A DNA stretch of 64,000 nt, taken from Fulvivirga sediminis (GTDB lineage: Bacteria; Bacteroidota; Bacteroidia; Cytophagales; Cyclobacteriaceae). The notes beneath the pieces were generated by a model, which was given only the letters and a program-made list of their open reading frames with translations, was not told the DNA's origin and did not search any database. Positions 45,778 to 55,583 of this stretch are shown here, one piece after another. The position numbers were made by a program, and so were the translations under genes. Every line of letters starts with the position of its first letter. Position 1 is the stretch's first letter. The stretch is from positions 1-64,000 of the forward strand of contig NZ_JAESIY010000018.1 in assembly GCF_016757215.1 (NCBI RefSeq), read 5' to 3'.

Positions 45778-46061
45778 ACAACAACCCGATTTTAATAACT
45801 ACAACTATAAGCTCATTAATCTGATTGATAGCTGCCATTGATTCTGCTTGGTGTATGCTGACATTAATCTCCAAAACAGACACTAGAAAACGTAATAGTA
45901 TATCTGATCTTTTTAAATTTTTCGAGACATCAATTATCCTTACTTTCTTCCAGTTTCTTTATAAAAAAAGAAGAGACAAAAAAAATTTCATATTTAAGTC
46001 GTAAATAATAGCATAATACGCATCATTCAACTAATTTCATTAGCCACCAACATGGCGTGTA

Positions 46062-47294
46062 ATGACGAATATTAAAAAAGACGTGAAAAAACCCACCTAT
46101 AGCTTTTTACCTAAAGGTTTTGCTAATGGTTTGCTCACCCTTTCAGAAAAATCTACAGATCCAGATCTTAAGCACTTCATCAAAGAGCATATGGAGTTCA
46201 TTAAATATGCCCTGCCCTCTAACGATGAATACGTAAAAGATGTAACAACAGAAATTGACAATCTTAAAATTGAAGCTAATCAGCTCAAAAGAAAAAATGA
46301 AATAGTTTCTTCTGATAATTACCTGCTTGAACATAAAAAAAAGGAGCTACTTAAACTCATGGATCATCTGGAAGATGCTTATGAAAATATATGGCATAAA
46401 AATGAAGAGCTTAGCAGGCAAAAACAAAAAATAGAAGAGCAGGCACACCAGCTCAAAGAAGCCAATGAAACTATTACTGAAAAAAATGAGGAGTTAAAAG
46501 ATCAGGCAGATTATTTATATAATGCTAATGAAACTATTGGCAATATGCATGCTATAACTCGCAAACAAAAAGATGAACTCATGCAGAAAAACATAGAGCT
46601 CATCAATTTAAATAATGAAAAGAACAGCCTTATTGGCATAGTGGCCCATGACTTGAAAAGCCCGCTTAGTCAGATCAAAGGATTGGTTAGTGTTATAAAA
46701 ATTCATCCGGAAAGAATAGATGAAGAAACCATGAAGTACCTGAACACCATAGAATACAGTGCAGGTCGCCTTAATGATATGGTAACTCGTATATTAGATG
46801 TTGAATCAATGGAGTCTAACGTCCTTAATGTTCAGTTTACTGAAGTTGATTTGAGCGAAATTTTACTTGGAATAATTTCTAACTATAAACTAATTGCTGA
46901 GGAGAAATCCATAACACTGAATTACGAACTCAACAAGCCTATAATAGCTGAAGCTGATGAGGATTTGGCTTATCAAATACTAGAAAACCTTATCTCTAAT
47001 GCTCTTAAATTTTCACCCAGGAGAACCACTGTTACCATCAACTTAACAGAAGAAGAAGGTCATTCACTTTTTGAAGTAAAAGACCAAGGTCCAGGGCTTA
47101 GTGAAGAAGATAAGAAAAAGCTTTTCAGAAAATACCAGAAGCTTTCTGCCAGGCCTACAGGTAATGAAATATCTACAGGCCTGGGGCTATCTATAGTGAA
47201 AAAATATACAGACGCCATTAACGCAGAAATCTGGTGCGAAAGCGAGGTAAAAAAAGGAGCAAGCTTTTTCGTTAAATTTAAACGAGAAGTTTAA
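46062..47294 (+). CDS. Soluble sensor histidine kinase with long coiled coil
   Basis: A 410-aa protein without transmembrane helices. Residues about 60-185 form a long coiled coil with heptad-like EEQAHQLKEANETITEKNEE. The HisKA phosphorylation site is H196 in IVAHDLKSPLSQIKG. The HATPase domain shows the N box ENLISNALKFS, the G1 box DQGPGLS and the G2 box GLGLSIVKKY. No sensor domain is recognisable before the coiled coil, and no response regulator gene is adjacent, so it is an orphan kinase. Confidence 0.9.
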   Translation: MTNIKKDVKKPTYSFLPKGFANGLLTLSEKSTDPDLKHFIKEHMEFIKYALPSNDEYVKDVTTEIDNLKIEANQLKRKNEIVSSDNYLLEHKKKELLKLMDHLEDAYENIWHKNEELSRQKQKIEEQAHQLKEANETITEKNEELKDQADYLYNANETIGNMHAITRKQKDELMQKNIELINLNNEKNSLIGIVAHDLKSPLSQIKGLVSVIKIHPERIDEETMKYLNTIEYSAGRLNDMVTRILDVESMESNVLNVQFTEVDLSEILLGIISNYKLIAEEKSITLNYELNKPIIAEADEDLAYQILENLISNALKFSPRRTTVTINLTEEEGHSLFEVKDQGPGLSEEDKKKLFRKYQKLSARPTGNEISTGLGLSIVKKYTDAINAEIWCESEVKKGASFFVKFKREV

Positions 47295-49520
47295 CTACTG
47301 TATTTCCTTTTCTTTTGAAGCATTTACAAATAGTATATTGCCAACCCCTTCATAACCTTTAAACACTTCTGCCCCACGCTGCTTAATAGCTTCAGCTCTG
47401 AAGCCCACTATTGTAAGGTCTGCATCCTGAGACTTATCGTTAATAATCTCTTTGGTACTCACTTCTAGTTTATGCTTTATAAGCTCAATGTTTTTGGGTG
47501 AGATTGGCAGTCTACCTGCTTTAATCATAGAAATAAGCATCTCTTCTTGCTCAGACATTTCCTTTTCATTCACCACTGCAAAAATTTTGATCTCTGCATT
47601 CTTCCAATCACGGTGACCCATAATGATATATCCCATCAAAATCATCAGGCTACTGTTTTTCAAATCGTTGGGGGTAAGCCAAATATGTATATTATTATTA
47701 AAGCCAAACTCTCTGTCTGATGATCCTAGCACACAAATATCAAACTCAGCCGCTTTTACCATAGTGAAGTTATCTATGATATCCGTTAGGTTGGCTGCAT
47801 TATCTTTAGCAAATTCAAAGAGTATCATATTCACTTCCTTACCAGATACACTTGGCAACTGTATGGCCTGAGCCACCGCACTGGTAAATGAAGGTGAAAT
47901 GAGTGTATCTACAAACACCTTGTTACGCGTAGCTCCTGTAACCTTTAATAACCTGCGTATTTGCTCCTGCGATTTTTGGTAAGAATCTTTTGAAAAATAG
48001 CCATTGATATAATGAAGATAGGTGCCAAATCCATATCGGTGCGAAATCCACCTCATAAACTGAAAAGCAGAGGGACGTTTGAAGAAATCAGATGAGATAC
48101 AAATAACTGAAGGACGCCAACCCTCTTCTCCACGCTCAGCCTTCTGTAGAAAAACCTGAAGCTGCCTGCTCAACTGAAAAATTACTCCTTGAAATATTTT
48201 AGCCAACCCCTCTCGTGATTTACTGGTTTGAGTAACGAAGAAATAAATACCGGTCATTAAAATGATAGATATGATAGTATATTGAGCATTCATCTTAAAC
48301 ATTAGATAAACACACAATACGGCGCCTAACAATGACACATACCATTTGGAGCGAAATGAGGGACGGTATGATGGATCTGCTGCAAAATGCTGTAAAAAGG
48401 ATATAAGGCATAATGATCCATAGGTGATCATAAAAAACATGGATATGATCTCAGCTACAGCATTTACATCTCCCAGACTTACAAAAATAATGGCTATAAG
48501 GCTGGTGACTATAGTGGCATTAATAGGATCATTAGAGCCTTTCTTTCCTTTGGCCAAATATGTGTTAATATGAGGTAGAGGAAACACCTTGTCACTGGCC
48601 AACGCCTGCAAAGTTCGAGGTGCCACCATGATACTGCCTAAAGCCGAAGAAATAGTAGCTGCTGCCAGGCCTATAGGAATAATCGGTCCTAGCGCTGCTA
48701 TTCGCATCATTATTAAAGGATCATCCGCTAAATCTTCAGGAGCTGCAGATACGGCAAGTTTGTAAGCAATGAAAATATAAATAACCATACCCACAATAGT
48801 AGCTGCCAGCGTACCTAGTGGTATAGACTTTTTAGGGTCTCTTAAATCACCTGACAGGCCCACACCAGCCGTCATACCTGTAAAAGCAGGAAAGACAATA
48901 GCGAATACAGCAAAAAACGTATCCGGATTGTCAATATGATCAGTCCACTGAAGGTTGACCATGGCAGAATTATAATCTGTAGAGCCTACAAAAAACATGA
49001 TAAGTGAAAGGAAAAGAATAGCCACCACCACATACAAGGCCTTCATACCTAAATCTGCTCCTTTTTTAATCATGAGTATGCTCAGTAAAATCACAGCAGG
49101 CAGACTAATAATTCTTTTATCAGATAAATTCAGGTCAAATTGCGCATTTACATAGTCAAACACAGGACCAAAAGCTTCGGCAAAAGCAATGGTATAAAAA
49201 GCAACACTGATAGCCTGGGATAAATAAAGGGCTATGCCTATAGCGGCCCCTACGTTAATACCAAAAGAACGCGAAATGATATAATATTCACCTCCTCCTT
49301 CAACTTTCTGATTAGTGGCTATTTCGGCAATAGCCATAGCAGTAGGTATAGTGACTAAGTTTGCAAATAAAATGATTCCGATAGTACCCGCAAATCCTAC
49401 GCTGCCAACGGCATAACCAAATCTCAAGAACATAATAGCCCCCAAAATAGTAGATATAGCCGTAAAGAATACAGGACCCGTTCCGAACCCGACCTTCTTT
49501 TCTCTTAATGTAGTACTCAT
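47295..49520 (-). CDS. SLC12-like (cation-chloride cotransporter/APC) permease
   Basis: About 741 aa from the ATG at 49520; a TTG at 49550 is the alternative. It has about 12 membrane helices, beginning KKVGFGTGPVFFTAISTILGAIMFLRFGYAVG, the first-helix pattern of the cation-chloride cotransporter branch of the APC superfamily. A roughly 270-residue cytosolic C-terminal domain follows. Eukaryotic relatives move Na, K and Cl together; bacterial members transport ions or amino acids and substrates vary. It overlaps no neighbour but its stop abuts the convergent histidine kinase stop. Confidence 0.82.
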   Translation of the reverse strand: MSTTLREKKVGFGTGPVFFTAISTILGAIMFLRFGYAVGSVGFAGTIGIILFANLVTIPTAMAIAEIATNQKVEGGGEYYIISRSFGINVGAAIGIALYLSQAISVAFYTIAFAEAFGPVFDYVNAQFDLNLSDKRIISLPAVILLSILMIKKGADLGMKALYVVVAILFLSLIMFFVGSTDYNSAMVNLQWTDHIDNPDTFFAVFAIVFPAFTGMTAGVGLSGDLRDPKKSIPLGTLAATIVGMVIYIFIAYKLAVSAAPEDLADDPLIMMRIAALGPIIPIGLAAATISSALGSIMVAPRTLQALASDKVFPLPHINTYLAKGKKGSNDPINATIVTSLIAIIFVSLGDVNAVAEIISMFFMITYGSLCLISFLQHFAADPSYRPSFRSKWYVSLLGAVLCVYLMFKMNAQYTIISIILMTGIYFFVTQTSKSREGLAKIFQGVIFQLSRQLQVFLQKAERGEEGWRPSVICISSDFFKRPSAFQFMRWISHRYGFGTYLHYINGYFSKDSYQKSQEQIRRLLKVTGATRNKVFVDTLISPSFTSAVAQAIQLPSVSGKEVNMILFEFAKDNAANLTDIIDNFTMVKAAEFDICVLGSSDREFGFNNNIHIWLTPNDLKNSSLMILMGYIIMGHRDWKNAEIKIFAVVNEKEMSEQEEMLISMIKAGRLPISPKNIELIKHKLEVSTKEIINDKSQDADLTIVGFRAEAIKQRGAEVFKGYEGVGNILFVNASKEKEIQ

Positions 49521-49574
49521 AACTTGATGCCAAGATAAAGGCAAATTCAAAGTATTTAAAATAAATTAAACACT

Positions 49575-49582
49575 TATCTTTG
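49575..49582 (+). promoter_or_regulatory. Promoter -7 element just ahead of a 40-codon gene
   Basis: TATCTTTG matches TAnnTTTG and ends only 5 bp before the ATG at 49588. If used, transcription would start at or next to the start codon, giving a leaderless or near-leaderless mRNA. Confidence 0.45.
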
Positions 49583-49587
49583 AGCAC

Positions 49588-49710
49588 ATGAAAGAATTAT
49601 TGAATTTGTACAGGAAATATAAAGAGTATGTAAGAGTAGATCTGCTTATGTATGCAGCTATGATCCTAACGATAATAGGATACTTTATTTATGAACTGGC
49701 CAGCCATTAA
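49588..49710 (+). CDS. Predicted 40-aa single-pass membrane peptide
   Basis: A short gene encoding 40 residues. It has a basic amphipathic start (KELLNLYRKYKEYVRVD), then one transmembrane helix (LLMYAAMILTIIGYFIYEL) and a short ASH tail. Composition and topology look like a genuine small membrane protein. It has a good -7 element directly upstream and a hairpin directly after its stop. It is divergent from the SLC12-like transporter gene. No family is recognised. Confidence 0.55.
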   Translation: MKELLNLYRKYKEYVRVDLLMYAAMILTIIGYFIYELASH

Positions 49711-49715
49711 AGGAA

Positions 49716-49770
49716 AAGCTGTTTCAAAATCAGAATTATTTTTACACAATCCTTTCCTTTAAAACAGCTT
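49716..49770. terminator. Hairpin between the 40-codon gene and the four-cysteine gene
   Basis: Nine-bp arms AAGCTGTTT and AAACAGCTT with a 37-nt loop, lying between two converging short genes. Likely a bidirectional terminator. Confidence 0.45.
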
Positions 49771-49790
49771 CAATAAAAATTTATATTTTC

Positions 49791-50018
49791 TTATGCTTGC
49801 GCAAATTGGTTACATCCAAAAGTAGAGCCTGTAATGTATTCTATCTCCTTAGAATTACCATCTACTGGCTTACCACCATTAAGTACAGGTATGATAAAGT
49901 CAGGGTCCATCTTTGACTCCACATGACTTAACTTGTTACACTCTCCGTAATTCTCTTTATGAGCAACTACCGGTGCCTCAGGCGCCCAATGGTTACAATT
50001 TTTACATACATTTTCCAT
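49791..50018 (-). CDS. Small four-cysteine (zinc-ribbon-like) protein
   Basis: A 75-aa cytosolic protein with Cys5 and Cys8 (VCKNCNHW), Cys27 (GECN) and Cys69 (FGCNQF). This spacing could bind zinc or iron. The pattern CxxCxxW...GxC...TGSTFGCxxF recurs in small Bacteroidota proteins, although I cannot assign a name. It is transcribed alone. Rubredoxin is unlikely because its second knuckle needs another CxxC. Confidence 0.6.
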   Translation of the reverse strand: MENVCKNCNHWAPEAPVVAHKENYGECNKLSHVESKMDPDFIIPVLNGGKPVDGNSKEIEYITGSTFGCNQFAQA

Positions 50019-50108
50019 AGTTATTCCGTTTTAGTTTATACTCATTTAATGAGAAAAAGCAGGAAAATGTTCATTGTGATTTTAATTTATAATTAAACTA
50101 AATTAACT

Positions 50109-51692
50109 CTACTGCTTATTTAGAAGGGTTTTATCAACCTCAACCTTATTAATGTAGATCACATTCCTTCGGTTGTCTACTGATTCATTCTGCTTGTTTA
50201 ATACCTTCTGATATCCCCACACAAAAAAGGTATTATCATACCAGTGACTCACACCTCCTACTCCCTCATAGTCATGATCAAGCTCATCATTTTCATAGAG
50301 CATAGCCAGCTCATCAGAATCTTCTACAAGGCCTGTATTTCCTTCTGCTAATTTATAGGCCAGTTTATCTTCAGACTTATAAATAATGGTTATATCATCT
50401 CCTTTCACACGGTAGTCAGTTACAGCTTCTAATGAGTATGATTCTACCTCTTTTATCGCATAGCTGTTATCCCACACCAGCTTTCCTTCATCATCTAGCT
50501 TCACTATAATTGTTTCCAAATATTTGAAATGATTAGGCTCATGATTAACCTGATAACCATAAGGCCTTCTTACATACTGTTGCTGGCTAAAAGCATGATA
50601 CCTGTTAAAACCTCGCGGATCATAATACGGTGAGAACATTGAAGGATCCTGATAGCGTTCAAATTCAGGATCATAGATTTCAGCGGCTATTATGTAGGCA
50701 TCCTGCTCCTCTCTCACCTGATGTAATAGTAACTTGGAACTGTAATTAAAATCTTTGCCCCTCGCCTTTTTCTTCTCTATTTTCCTTTTCATTCTGGCCG
50801 ATCTTTTTTCCCCCATATAATCGAAAAAATGTTCTAAATCTCCATACCCAAAATATATCATTTTTTCTCTCACCCCCTCTGGCTGTACTGTAGTGAAAAA
50901 TATGCCTTGAGATGATGAAGTACTCCCACGGCTATATGTACCTACCAAGGCGATATTTCCACTCACAAAATCAGTAGTTTTAGCATCTACTATCTTATAA
51001 TCAAATGGCACTTCAATTTCCTTTTCAAACAAGATCCTGCCTTCAGGACTATAAGTACGCATACGGAGGTAGTAACCATCATAGTTCTTTTCCCTTGTAA
51101 GCACATTAAACGTTCTATTATGATTAGCACGAAGGTCTATAACATCACTCCTATCTTTGAAATAGCCTGGTATTACTGAAAGGTTATCCTCACCCATAGT
51201 TAAAGAAACTAATGTGGGGCTATAGCGAACATAACCCGCCAATACCACCCGCTGCCCCACCACTATCATATGAGATAGCTCCAGCTCTATTTCATTTTTA
51301 ATATCATAACGTTTTAAATCTCCAGTGGCCACGTGTAAGGTAATTAAGTGAAAATCACTTTTCAAGCCTTCATCATGCCTAAATAGCATATAAAAAATGC
51401 CATTGTTAAAGTCATATCCTCTGAATATAAAAGCACTTTCTATACCCACTTCATAATTATAACGCTCCTCCATAAGGGTATCTAGCAATATCGCCTTCCA
51501 GATCTTACCTTTTCCTTTTTCATAATGATCAGTTTCCTGTATCACGATCATTCCTTCAGTGCCGGCAGAAATAACAGTGAAGAAATCATCTCCGCTTTTT
51601 CTGTTCAGTTCGTATCTGCTAATCTGCTTCAACTGAGAGTGAGCAGTAAATGAGTACAAGAGAAAGAACAACAGTAGAGTGTTAAATTTCAT
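50109..51692 (-). CDS. Secreted protein of unknown function, propeller-like
   Basis: A 527-aa protein with a signal peptide (ends about TAHSQ). The mature region is beta-rich with alternating hydrophobic strands, and a Tyr/Pro-rich loop (SPYYDPRGFNRYHAFSQQ, about residues 348-365) interrupts it. The repeating strand pattern suggests a beta-propeller, but I see no clear blade signature. No catalytic motif is visible. It is transcribed divergently from polX and is probably periplasmic or on the surface. Confidence 0.5.
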   Translation of the reverse strand: MKFNTLLLFFLLYSFTAHSQLKQISRYELNRKSGDDFFTVISAGTEGMIVIQETDHYEKGKGKIWKAILLDTLMEERYNYEVGIESAFIFRGYDFNNGIFYMLFRHDEGLKSDFHLITLHVATGDLKRYDIKNEIELELSHMIVVGQRVVLAGYVRYSPTLVSLTMGEDNLSVIPGYFKDRSDVIDLRANHNRTFNVLTREKNYDGYYLRMRTYSPEGRILFEKEIEVPFDYKIVDAKTTDFVSGNIALVGTYSRGSTSSSQGIFFTTVQPEGVREKMIYFGYGDLEHFFDYMGEKRSARMKRKIEKKKARGKDFNYSSKLLLHQVREEQDAYIIAAEIYDPEFERYQDPSMFSPYYDPRGFNRYHAFSQQQYVRRPYGYQVNHEPNHFKYLETIIVKLDDEGKLVWDNSYAIKEVESYSLEAVTDYRVKGDDITIIYKSEDKLAYKLAEGNTGLVEDSDELAMLYENDELDHDYEGVGGVSHWYDNTFFVWGYQKVLNKQNESVDNRRNVIYINKVEVDKTLLNKQ

Positions 51693-51869
51693 AATGTAAT
51701 GTATGAGGGAAATGGTTTAGAATACAACTGAAATATACTGATTTAGACAGTATCATGTAAACATCTCTCTAATTATAAAAATTCTAAATCACAGTTAGCC
51801 GTCAAATAATAGTGAGTTCAAAGAAATGTTTCCTTTATTTTGTAGTAGACCAATAAATGAAAATACCTT

Positions 51870-53588
51870 TTGGATAACAAATCAATTATAAAATTACTGA
51901 AAACCACGGCCCAGCTAATGGAGCTTCATGGTGAGAACGAATTTAAAATAAAAAGCTACAATAACGCCATTTTTAATCTAGAAAGAGAGTCCATTCAGCT
52001 GTCTAATCTCAGCTTGGAAGAACTAGAAAAAATTGATGGTGTAGGTAAAAGCATAGCAGCAGCTATTGATGAAATTAACCTAGAAGGCCACTTAGCAATA
52101 TTGGAAAAATATCTTTCTGAAACACCAGAAGGAATATTAGACTTACTTAGCCTAAAAGGCATAGGTGCAAAAAAAATACACCTGATATGGAAAGACCTCA
52201 ATATTCAGAATAGTGCGGAATTATTAAAGGCTATTGATAGTGGTGAGCTGGCTAAACTGAAAGGATTTGGGGATAAAACTCTAAAAAACCTTAAAGAAGC
52301 CATTTTATTTAGAAATTCACATCAAGGCAAGCTTCTATATGCTCAGGCCGAGAAAGTGGCTGAGGGGCTTATTAAAAAGATACAAGATGAGTTTAAAGAT
52401 GTACTGATATCTACCTCTGGAGAGCTTAGAAGAAAAGTAGAAGTCATAGAAGAAATATTACTCCTTTGTGCCCCAACTGATGAAGGAAAGGTAAGAGCAT
52501 TTTTAGATAATGATGAGGCCCTGACCACTGAAGAAGATAAGAGCAGCCCCTTTAACTGGCGTGGTATTCTTAGCCAAGAAAACACTGCAGTAAGAGTAAG
52601 GTTCACTACGAAAGAAGACTTTCAAAAACAGCTTTTTTTAACAACCAGTACACCAGCGCACATTCATACGCCTGTAAAAGAAGATAAAAGTCTATCTGAC
52701 CTTATTAAAAGCACTGCAATAGCCTCTGAAGAGGATATATACAAATTAGCAGACCTTCCTTACATAGCTCCTGAATTAAGAGAAGGGCAATTTGAATTAA
52801 CGCTAGCCGCCGAGAACAAGCTTCCGAAACTTATTGAAATGTCTGACCTTAAAGGCATTTTACATAATCATTCTACCTATAGTGATGGTAAGCATTCACT
52901 AAAAGAAATGGCAGACTATTGTCAGGAATTGGGCTATGAATACCTTGGCATTACTGACCATAGCAAGTCCTCTTTTTACTATGCCAACGGCCTTTATGAA
53001 AAACGCGTAAAAGAGCAACAAGCAGAGATAGATGAGCTGAATAAAAACTACAAAAACTTTAAAATATTCAAAGGTATAGAATGTGACATTCTTCCTGACG
53101 GTTCTTTAGACTATGACACCGAAGTATTGGCCAGTTTTGACTTCATCGTGGCCTCTATCCATTCTGTGCTTAACATGGACACTCAAAAAGCTACTGAACG
53201 TGTACTAAGAGCCGTAGAAAATCCTTTCACTACTATCTTAGGGCATATGACCGGCAGGCTGCTATTACAACGCGAGGGGTACCCTGTAGACCACAAAACC
53301 ATTATCGATGCCTGTGCTAAAAACAAAGTGGTTATTGAAATTAATGCCAACCCAAAAAGGCTAGATATTGATTGGCGCTGGGTACACTATGCACTAGAAC
53401 AGGGTGTGATGCTTAGCATAAATCCTGATGCCCACGCTAAAGCAGGCTATCATGACATGTATTATGGTCTCTGTGTAGGCAGAAAAGGTGGTCTCACTAA
53501 AGAAATGAACCTTAACAGCTTGTCTTTGAATGATTTAGAGTCGTACTTTACTACAAAGAAAGAAAAAGCTTTAACCCAAGTAGGATAA
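51870..53588 (+). CDS. polX: PolX-type protein with PHP domain and degenerate polymerase site
   Basis: A 572-aa protein starting at TTG. Three helix-hairpin-helix motifs are present (KIDGVGKSI about 54-62, LKGIGAKKI about 95-103, LKGFGDKTL about 130-138). In the palm, where active PolX has GDxD and then VDLR, this protein reads KVEVIEEILLLC (about 189-200) and VRVRF (about 241-245), so all three catalytic aspartates appear lost. The C-terminal PHP domain keeps its metal ligands (H332, H334, D363, H364, E404, H431, H459, D520, H522). It may act as a nuclease only. It is followed after 11 bp by a GT9 gene. Confidence 0.85.
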   Translation: MDNKSIIKLLKTTAQLMELHGENEFKIKSYNNAIFNLERESIQLSNLSLEELEKIDGVGKSIAAAIDEINLEGHLAILEKYLSETPEGILDLLSLKGIGAKKIHLIWKDLNIQNSAELLKAIDSGELAKLKGFGDKTLKNLKEAILFRNSHQGKLLYAQAEKVAEGLIKKIQDEFKDVLISTSGELRRKVEVIEEILLLCAPTDEGKVRAFLDNDEALTTEEDKSSPFNWRGILSQENTAVRVRFTTKEDFQKQLFLTTSTPAHIHTPVKEDKSLSDLIKSTAIASEEDIYKLADLPYIAPELREGQFELTLAAENKLPKLIEMSDLKGILHNHSTYSDGKHSLKEMADYCQELGYEYLGITDHSKSSFYYANGLYEKRVKEQQAEIDELNKNYKNFKIFKGIECDILPDGSLDYDTEVLASFDFIVASIHSVLNMDTQKATERVLRAVENPFTTILGHMTGRLLLQREGYPVDHKTIIDACAKNKVVIEINANPKRLDIDWRWVHYALEQGVMLSINPDAHAKAGYHDMYYGLCVGRKGGLTKEMNLNSLSLNDLESYFTTKKEKALTQVG

Positions 53589-53599
53589 TCCTCAACCTC

Positions 53600-54610
53600 A
53601 TGACTAAAATACTTATTATACGTTTCTCCTCCATTGGAGACATCGTGCTAACCACACCAGTAATAAGGAACGTAAAAACCCAGGTAGAAAATGCCGAGGT
53701 ACATTACTGCACCAAATATCAATTCAAGGAGATTATTGAAAACAATCCTTACATTGACAAAATCCACTATTTAAAAGATAGCATGGGTGATTTAGTGTCA
53801 GCTCTTAAAAAAGAGAATTATGATTACATCATAGATCTCCACAAAAATCTACGTACTAAGATTATCAAGACCAGACTTGCAGCCCGCAGCGCTTCTTTTA
53901 AAAAGCTAAATAAGGAAAAATGGCTCATGGTAAACCTCAAGATCAATAAGCTACCTAACAGGCATATTGTAGACAGGTATATGGAAACAGCTCAACCTCT
54001 GGGTGTAAAAATGGACAACTTGGGTCTTGACTATTTCATTCCTGACAAGGACAATGTGCCTATGGATTGGCTTCCTGAAAGCCATAGAAAAGAGTATGTT
54101 GCTTATGCTATTGGCGCTCAACATAACACCAAAAAACTACCTTTAAATCGCATGATAGAGCTTTGCGATAAAATCAACAAACCTATTGTGCTGCTAGGTG
54201 GCCCTGGAGACAATGAAACTGCTATGGCTATAGAGCAGTTCTTTGAAAAATCAGATAAATCTGAACCTATGGAAGAAGGGCTAGTGAAGCTTAACAAAAA
54301 AACGGTTATCTATAACGCTTGTGGCAAGTTTAATTTGAACCAGTCTGCATCACTTGTAAAACAAGCTCGCTATGTATTTAGCCATGATACCGGTCTTATG
54401 CATATAGCGGCAGCGTTTAAAAAGGAAATATTCAGCATATGGGGCAACACCATTCCTATGTTTGGCATGTACCCCTACCGAACTCATTTCACTATTCTTG
54501 AAAACAACAAACTAGATTGTAGACCGTGCTCCAAAATAGGGTATGACAAATGCCCTAAGGGCCATTTCAAATGTATGAATAACCTTGTTTTTGACTTTTT
54601 TCTACCCTAG
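53600..54610 (+). CDS. Glycosyltransferase family 9 (heptosyltransferase-like)
   Basis: A 336-aa GT-B enzyme of the ADP-heptose:LPS heptosyltransferase group. The opening IRFSSIGDIVLTTPVIRNV (residues 6-24), DLHKNLRTKIIK, VLLGGPGD and FSHDTGLMHIAAAF (about 264-277; the conserved DTG-x-MH) are all typical. It probably adds sugars to the lipopolysaccharide core at the inner membrane's cytosolic face. It lies close behind polX but is unlikely to share its function. Confidence 0.9.
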   Translation: MTKILIIRFSSIGDIVLTTPVIRNVKTQVENAEVHYCTKYQFKEIIENNPYIDKIHYLKDSMGDLVSALKKENYDYIIDLHKNLRTKIIKTRLAARSASFKKLNKEKWLMVNLKINKLPNRHIVDRYMETAQPLGVKMDNLGLDYFIPDKDNVPMDWLPESHRKEYVAYAIGAQHNTKKLPLNRMIELCDKINKPIVLLGGPGDNETAMAIEQFFEKSDKSEPMEEGLVKLNKKTVIYNACGKFNLNQSASLVKQARYVFSHDTGLMHIAAAFKKEIFSIWGNTIPMFGMYPYRTHFTILENNKLDCRPCSKIGYDKCPKGHFKCMNNLVFDFFLP

Positions 54611-54620
54611 AATAAGGAAT

Positions 54621-54962
54621 TCAGAAAAGCTCTTTCACTTTTTCAGGAGGTCTTCCAATGATTGCCTTGTCGCCCTTAATCACTATAGGGCGTTCAATCA
54701 ATTTTGGATGTTCCTCCATTGCCTGAAGCCAGTCATCGTCAGAAAGCTCTGAGCCTTTGTACTTCTCCTTATAGATTGCTTCGCCTGTTCTGATCAGATC
54801 ATGGGGTTTTATCCCCAGCTTTTCTACAATTTTTTTCAGATCAGCTTTGCTGGGTGGCATTTTTAAGTATTCTACCACCTCTACCATATCTCCATGCTCT
54901 TCTATAAGCTTCAGCGTCTCTCGGCTCTTACTACACCTGGGGTTATGATATATAGTCAGCAT
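54621..54962 (-). CDS. arsC: ArsC family thioredoxin-fold reductase
   Basis: A 113-aa protein of the glutaredoxin-dependent arsenate reductase fold. The catalytic cysteine is Cys10 in HNPRCSKSRETL, and ERPIVIKGDKAIIGRPPEKV (about residues 90-109) is the conserved second half. Related proteins include Spx and YffB, which are not arsenate reductases, so substrate specificity is not certain. Its ATG shares one base with the hslV stop (TGATG), so the two are co-translated. No ars operon partners are present. Confidence 0.82.
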   Translation of the reverse strand: MLTIYHNPRCSKSRETLKLIEEHGDMVEVVEYLKMPPSKADLKKIVEKLGIKPHDLIRTGEAIYKEKYKGSELSDDDWLQAMEEHPKLIERPIVIKGDKAIIGRPPEKVKELF

Positions 54963-55510
54963 CAGCCAGTTACTTTTTCGATTATCAAATTATGATTAGT
55001 ATAAATACAAATATCAGCTGCTATATTTAGAGCCTCTCTTACCATTTCGTCTGCGCTCAGGTGAGAAGCATGCTTCTTCAACGCTAAAGCGGCACTCTGA
55101 GCATACATTGACCCGCTACCTATGGCAGCTACTTCATGATCTGGCTCTAACACATCTCCCGTTCCGGAAACAATCAAAACCTCATCTTTATCAGCTGTAA
55201 TAAGCATAGCCTCGAGCTTTCTCAGATAACGATCCGTCCTCCAGTCCTTTGCTAGCTCTATTGCCGCACGTTTCATACTACCTCCGTAGCTATTTAGCTT
55301 TTCATCAAATCTTTCCAGAAGGGTAAAAGCATCAGCTGTTGATCCCGCAAAGCCAGTCACAATTTTACCTCCTTGCAGCTTCCTTATTTTCTTCACATTA
55401 CTTTTAGCAACATAGTTACCCATGGTAGCTTGTCCATCGGCTCCTATCGCTACTTCTCCATTATGCACCACGGCCAATACCGTAGTAGATCTTACTTTAA
55501 TTTTTCCCAT
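54962..55510 (-). CDS. hslV: ATP-dependent protease subunit HslV
   Basis: A 182-aa peptidase subunit of the HslUV proteasome-like complex. After a short leader (MGKIKVRS) the catalytic threonine begins the mature TTVLAVVHNGEVAIGADGQATMGN. The conserved Gly-rich TGFAGSTADAFTLLERFD and the AIGSGSMYAQSAA region are present. Length matches the family. The ATPase partner hslU is not adjacent. It forms a two-gene unit with arsC. Confidence 0.95.
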   Translation of the reverse strand: MGKIKVRSTTVLAVVHNGEVAIGADGQATMGNYVAKSNVKKIRKLQGGKIVTGFAGSTADAFTLLERFDEKLNSYGGSMKRAAIELAKDWRTDRYLRKLEAMLITADKDEVLIVSGTGDVLEPDHEVAAIGSGSMYAQSAALALKKHASHLSADEMVREALNIAADICIYTNHNLIIEKVTG

Positions 55511-55530
55511 CAGTTCTTTTAAATAAATAA

Positions 55531-55556
55531 CCCTGATAGTTAAAAAACTACCAGGG
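55531..55556 (-). terminator. Terminator of the PDH E2 gene
   Basis: Eleven-bp arms with one G-U pair on the minus strand (CCCTGGTAGTT and AACTATCAGGG), a T4 loop and a T-rich tail, just after the E2 stop and before hslV. Confidence 0.7.
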
Positions 55557-55583
55557 TATATTGTTTAATGTTTTATATTCTTT

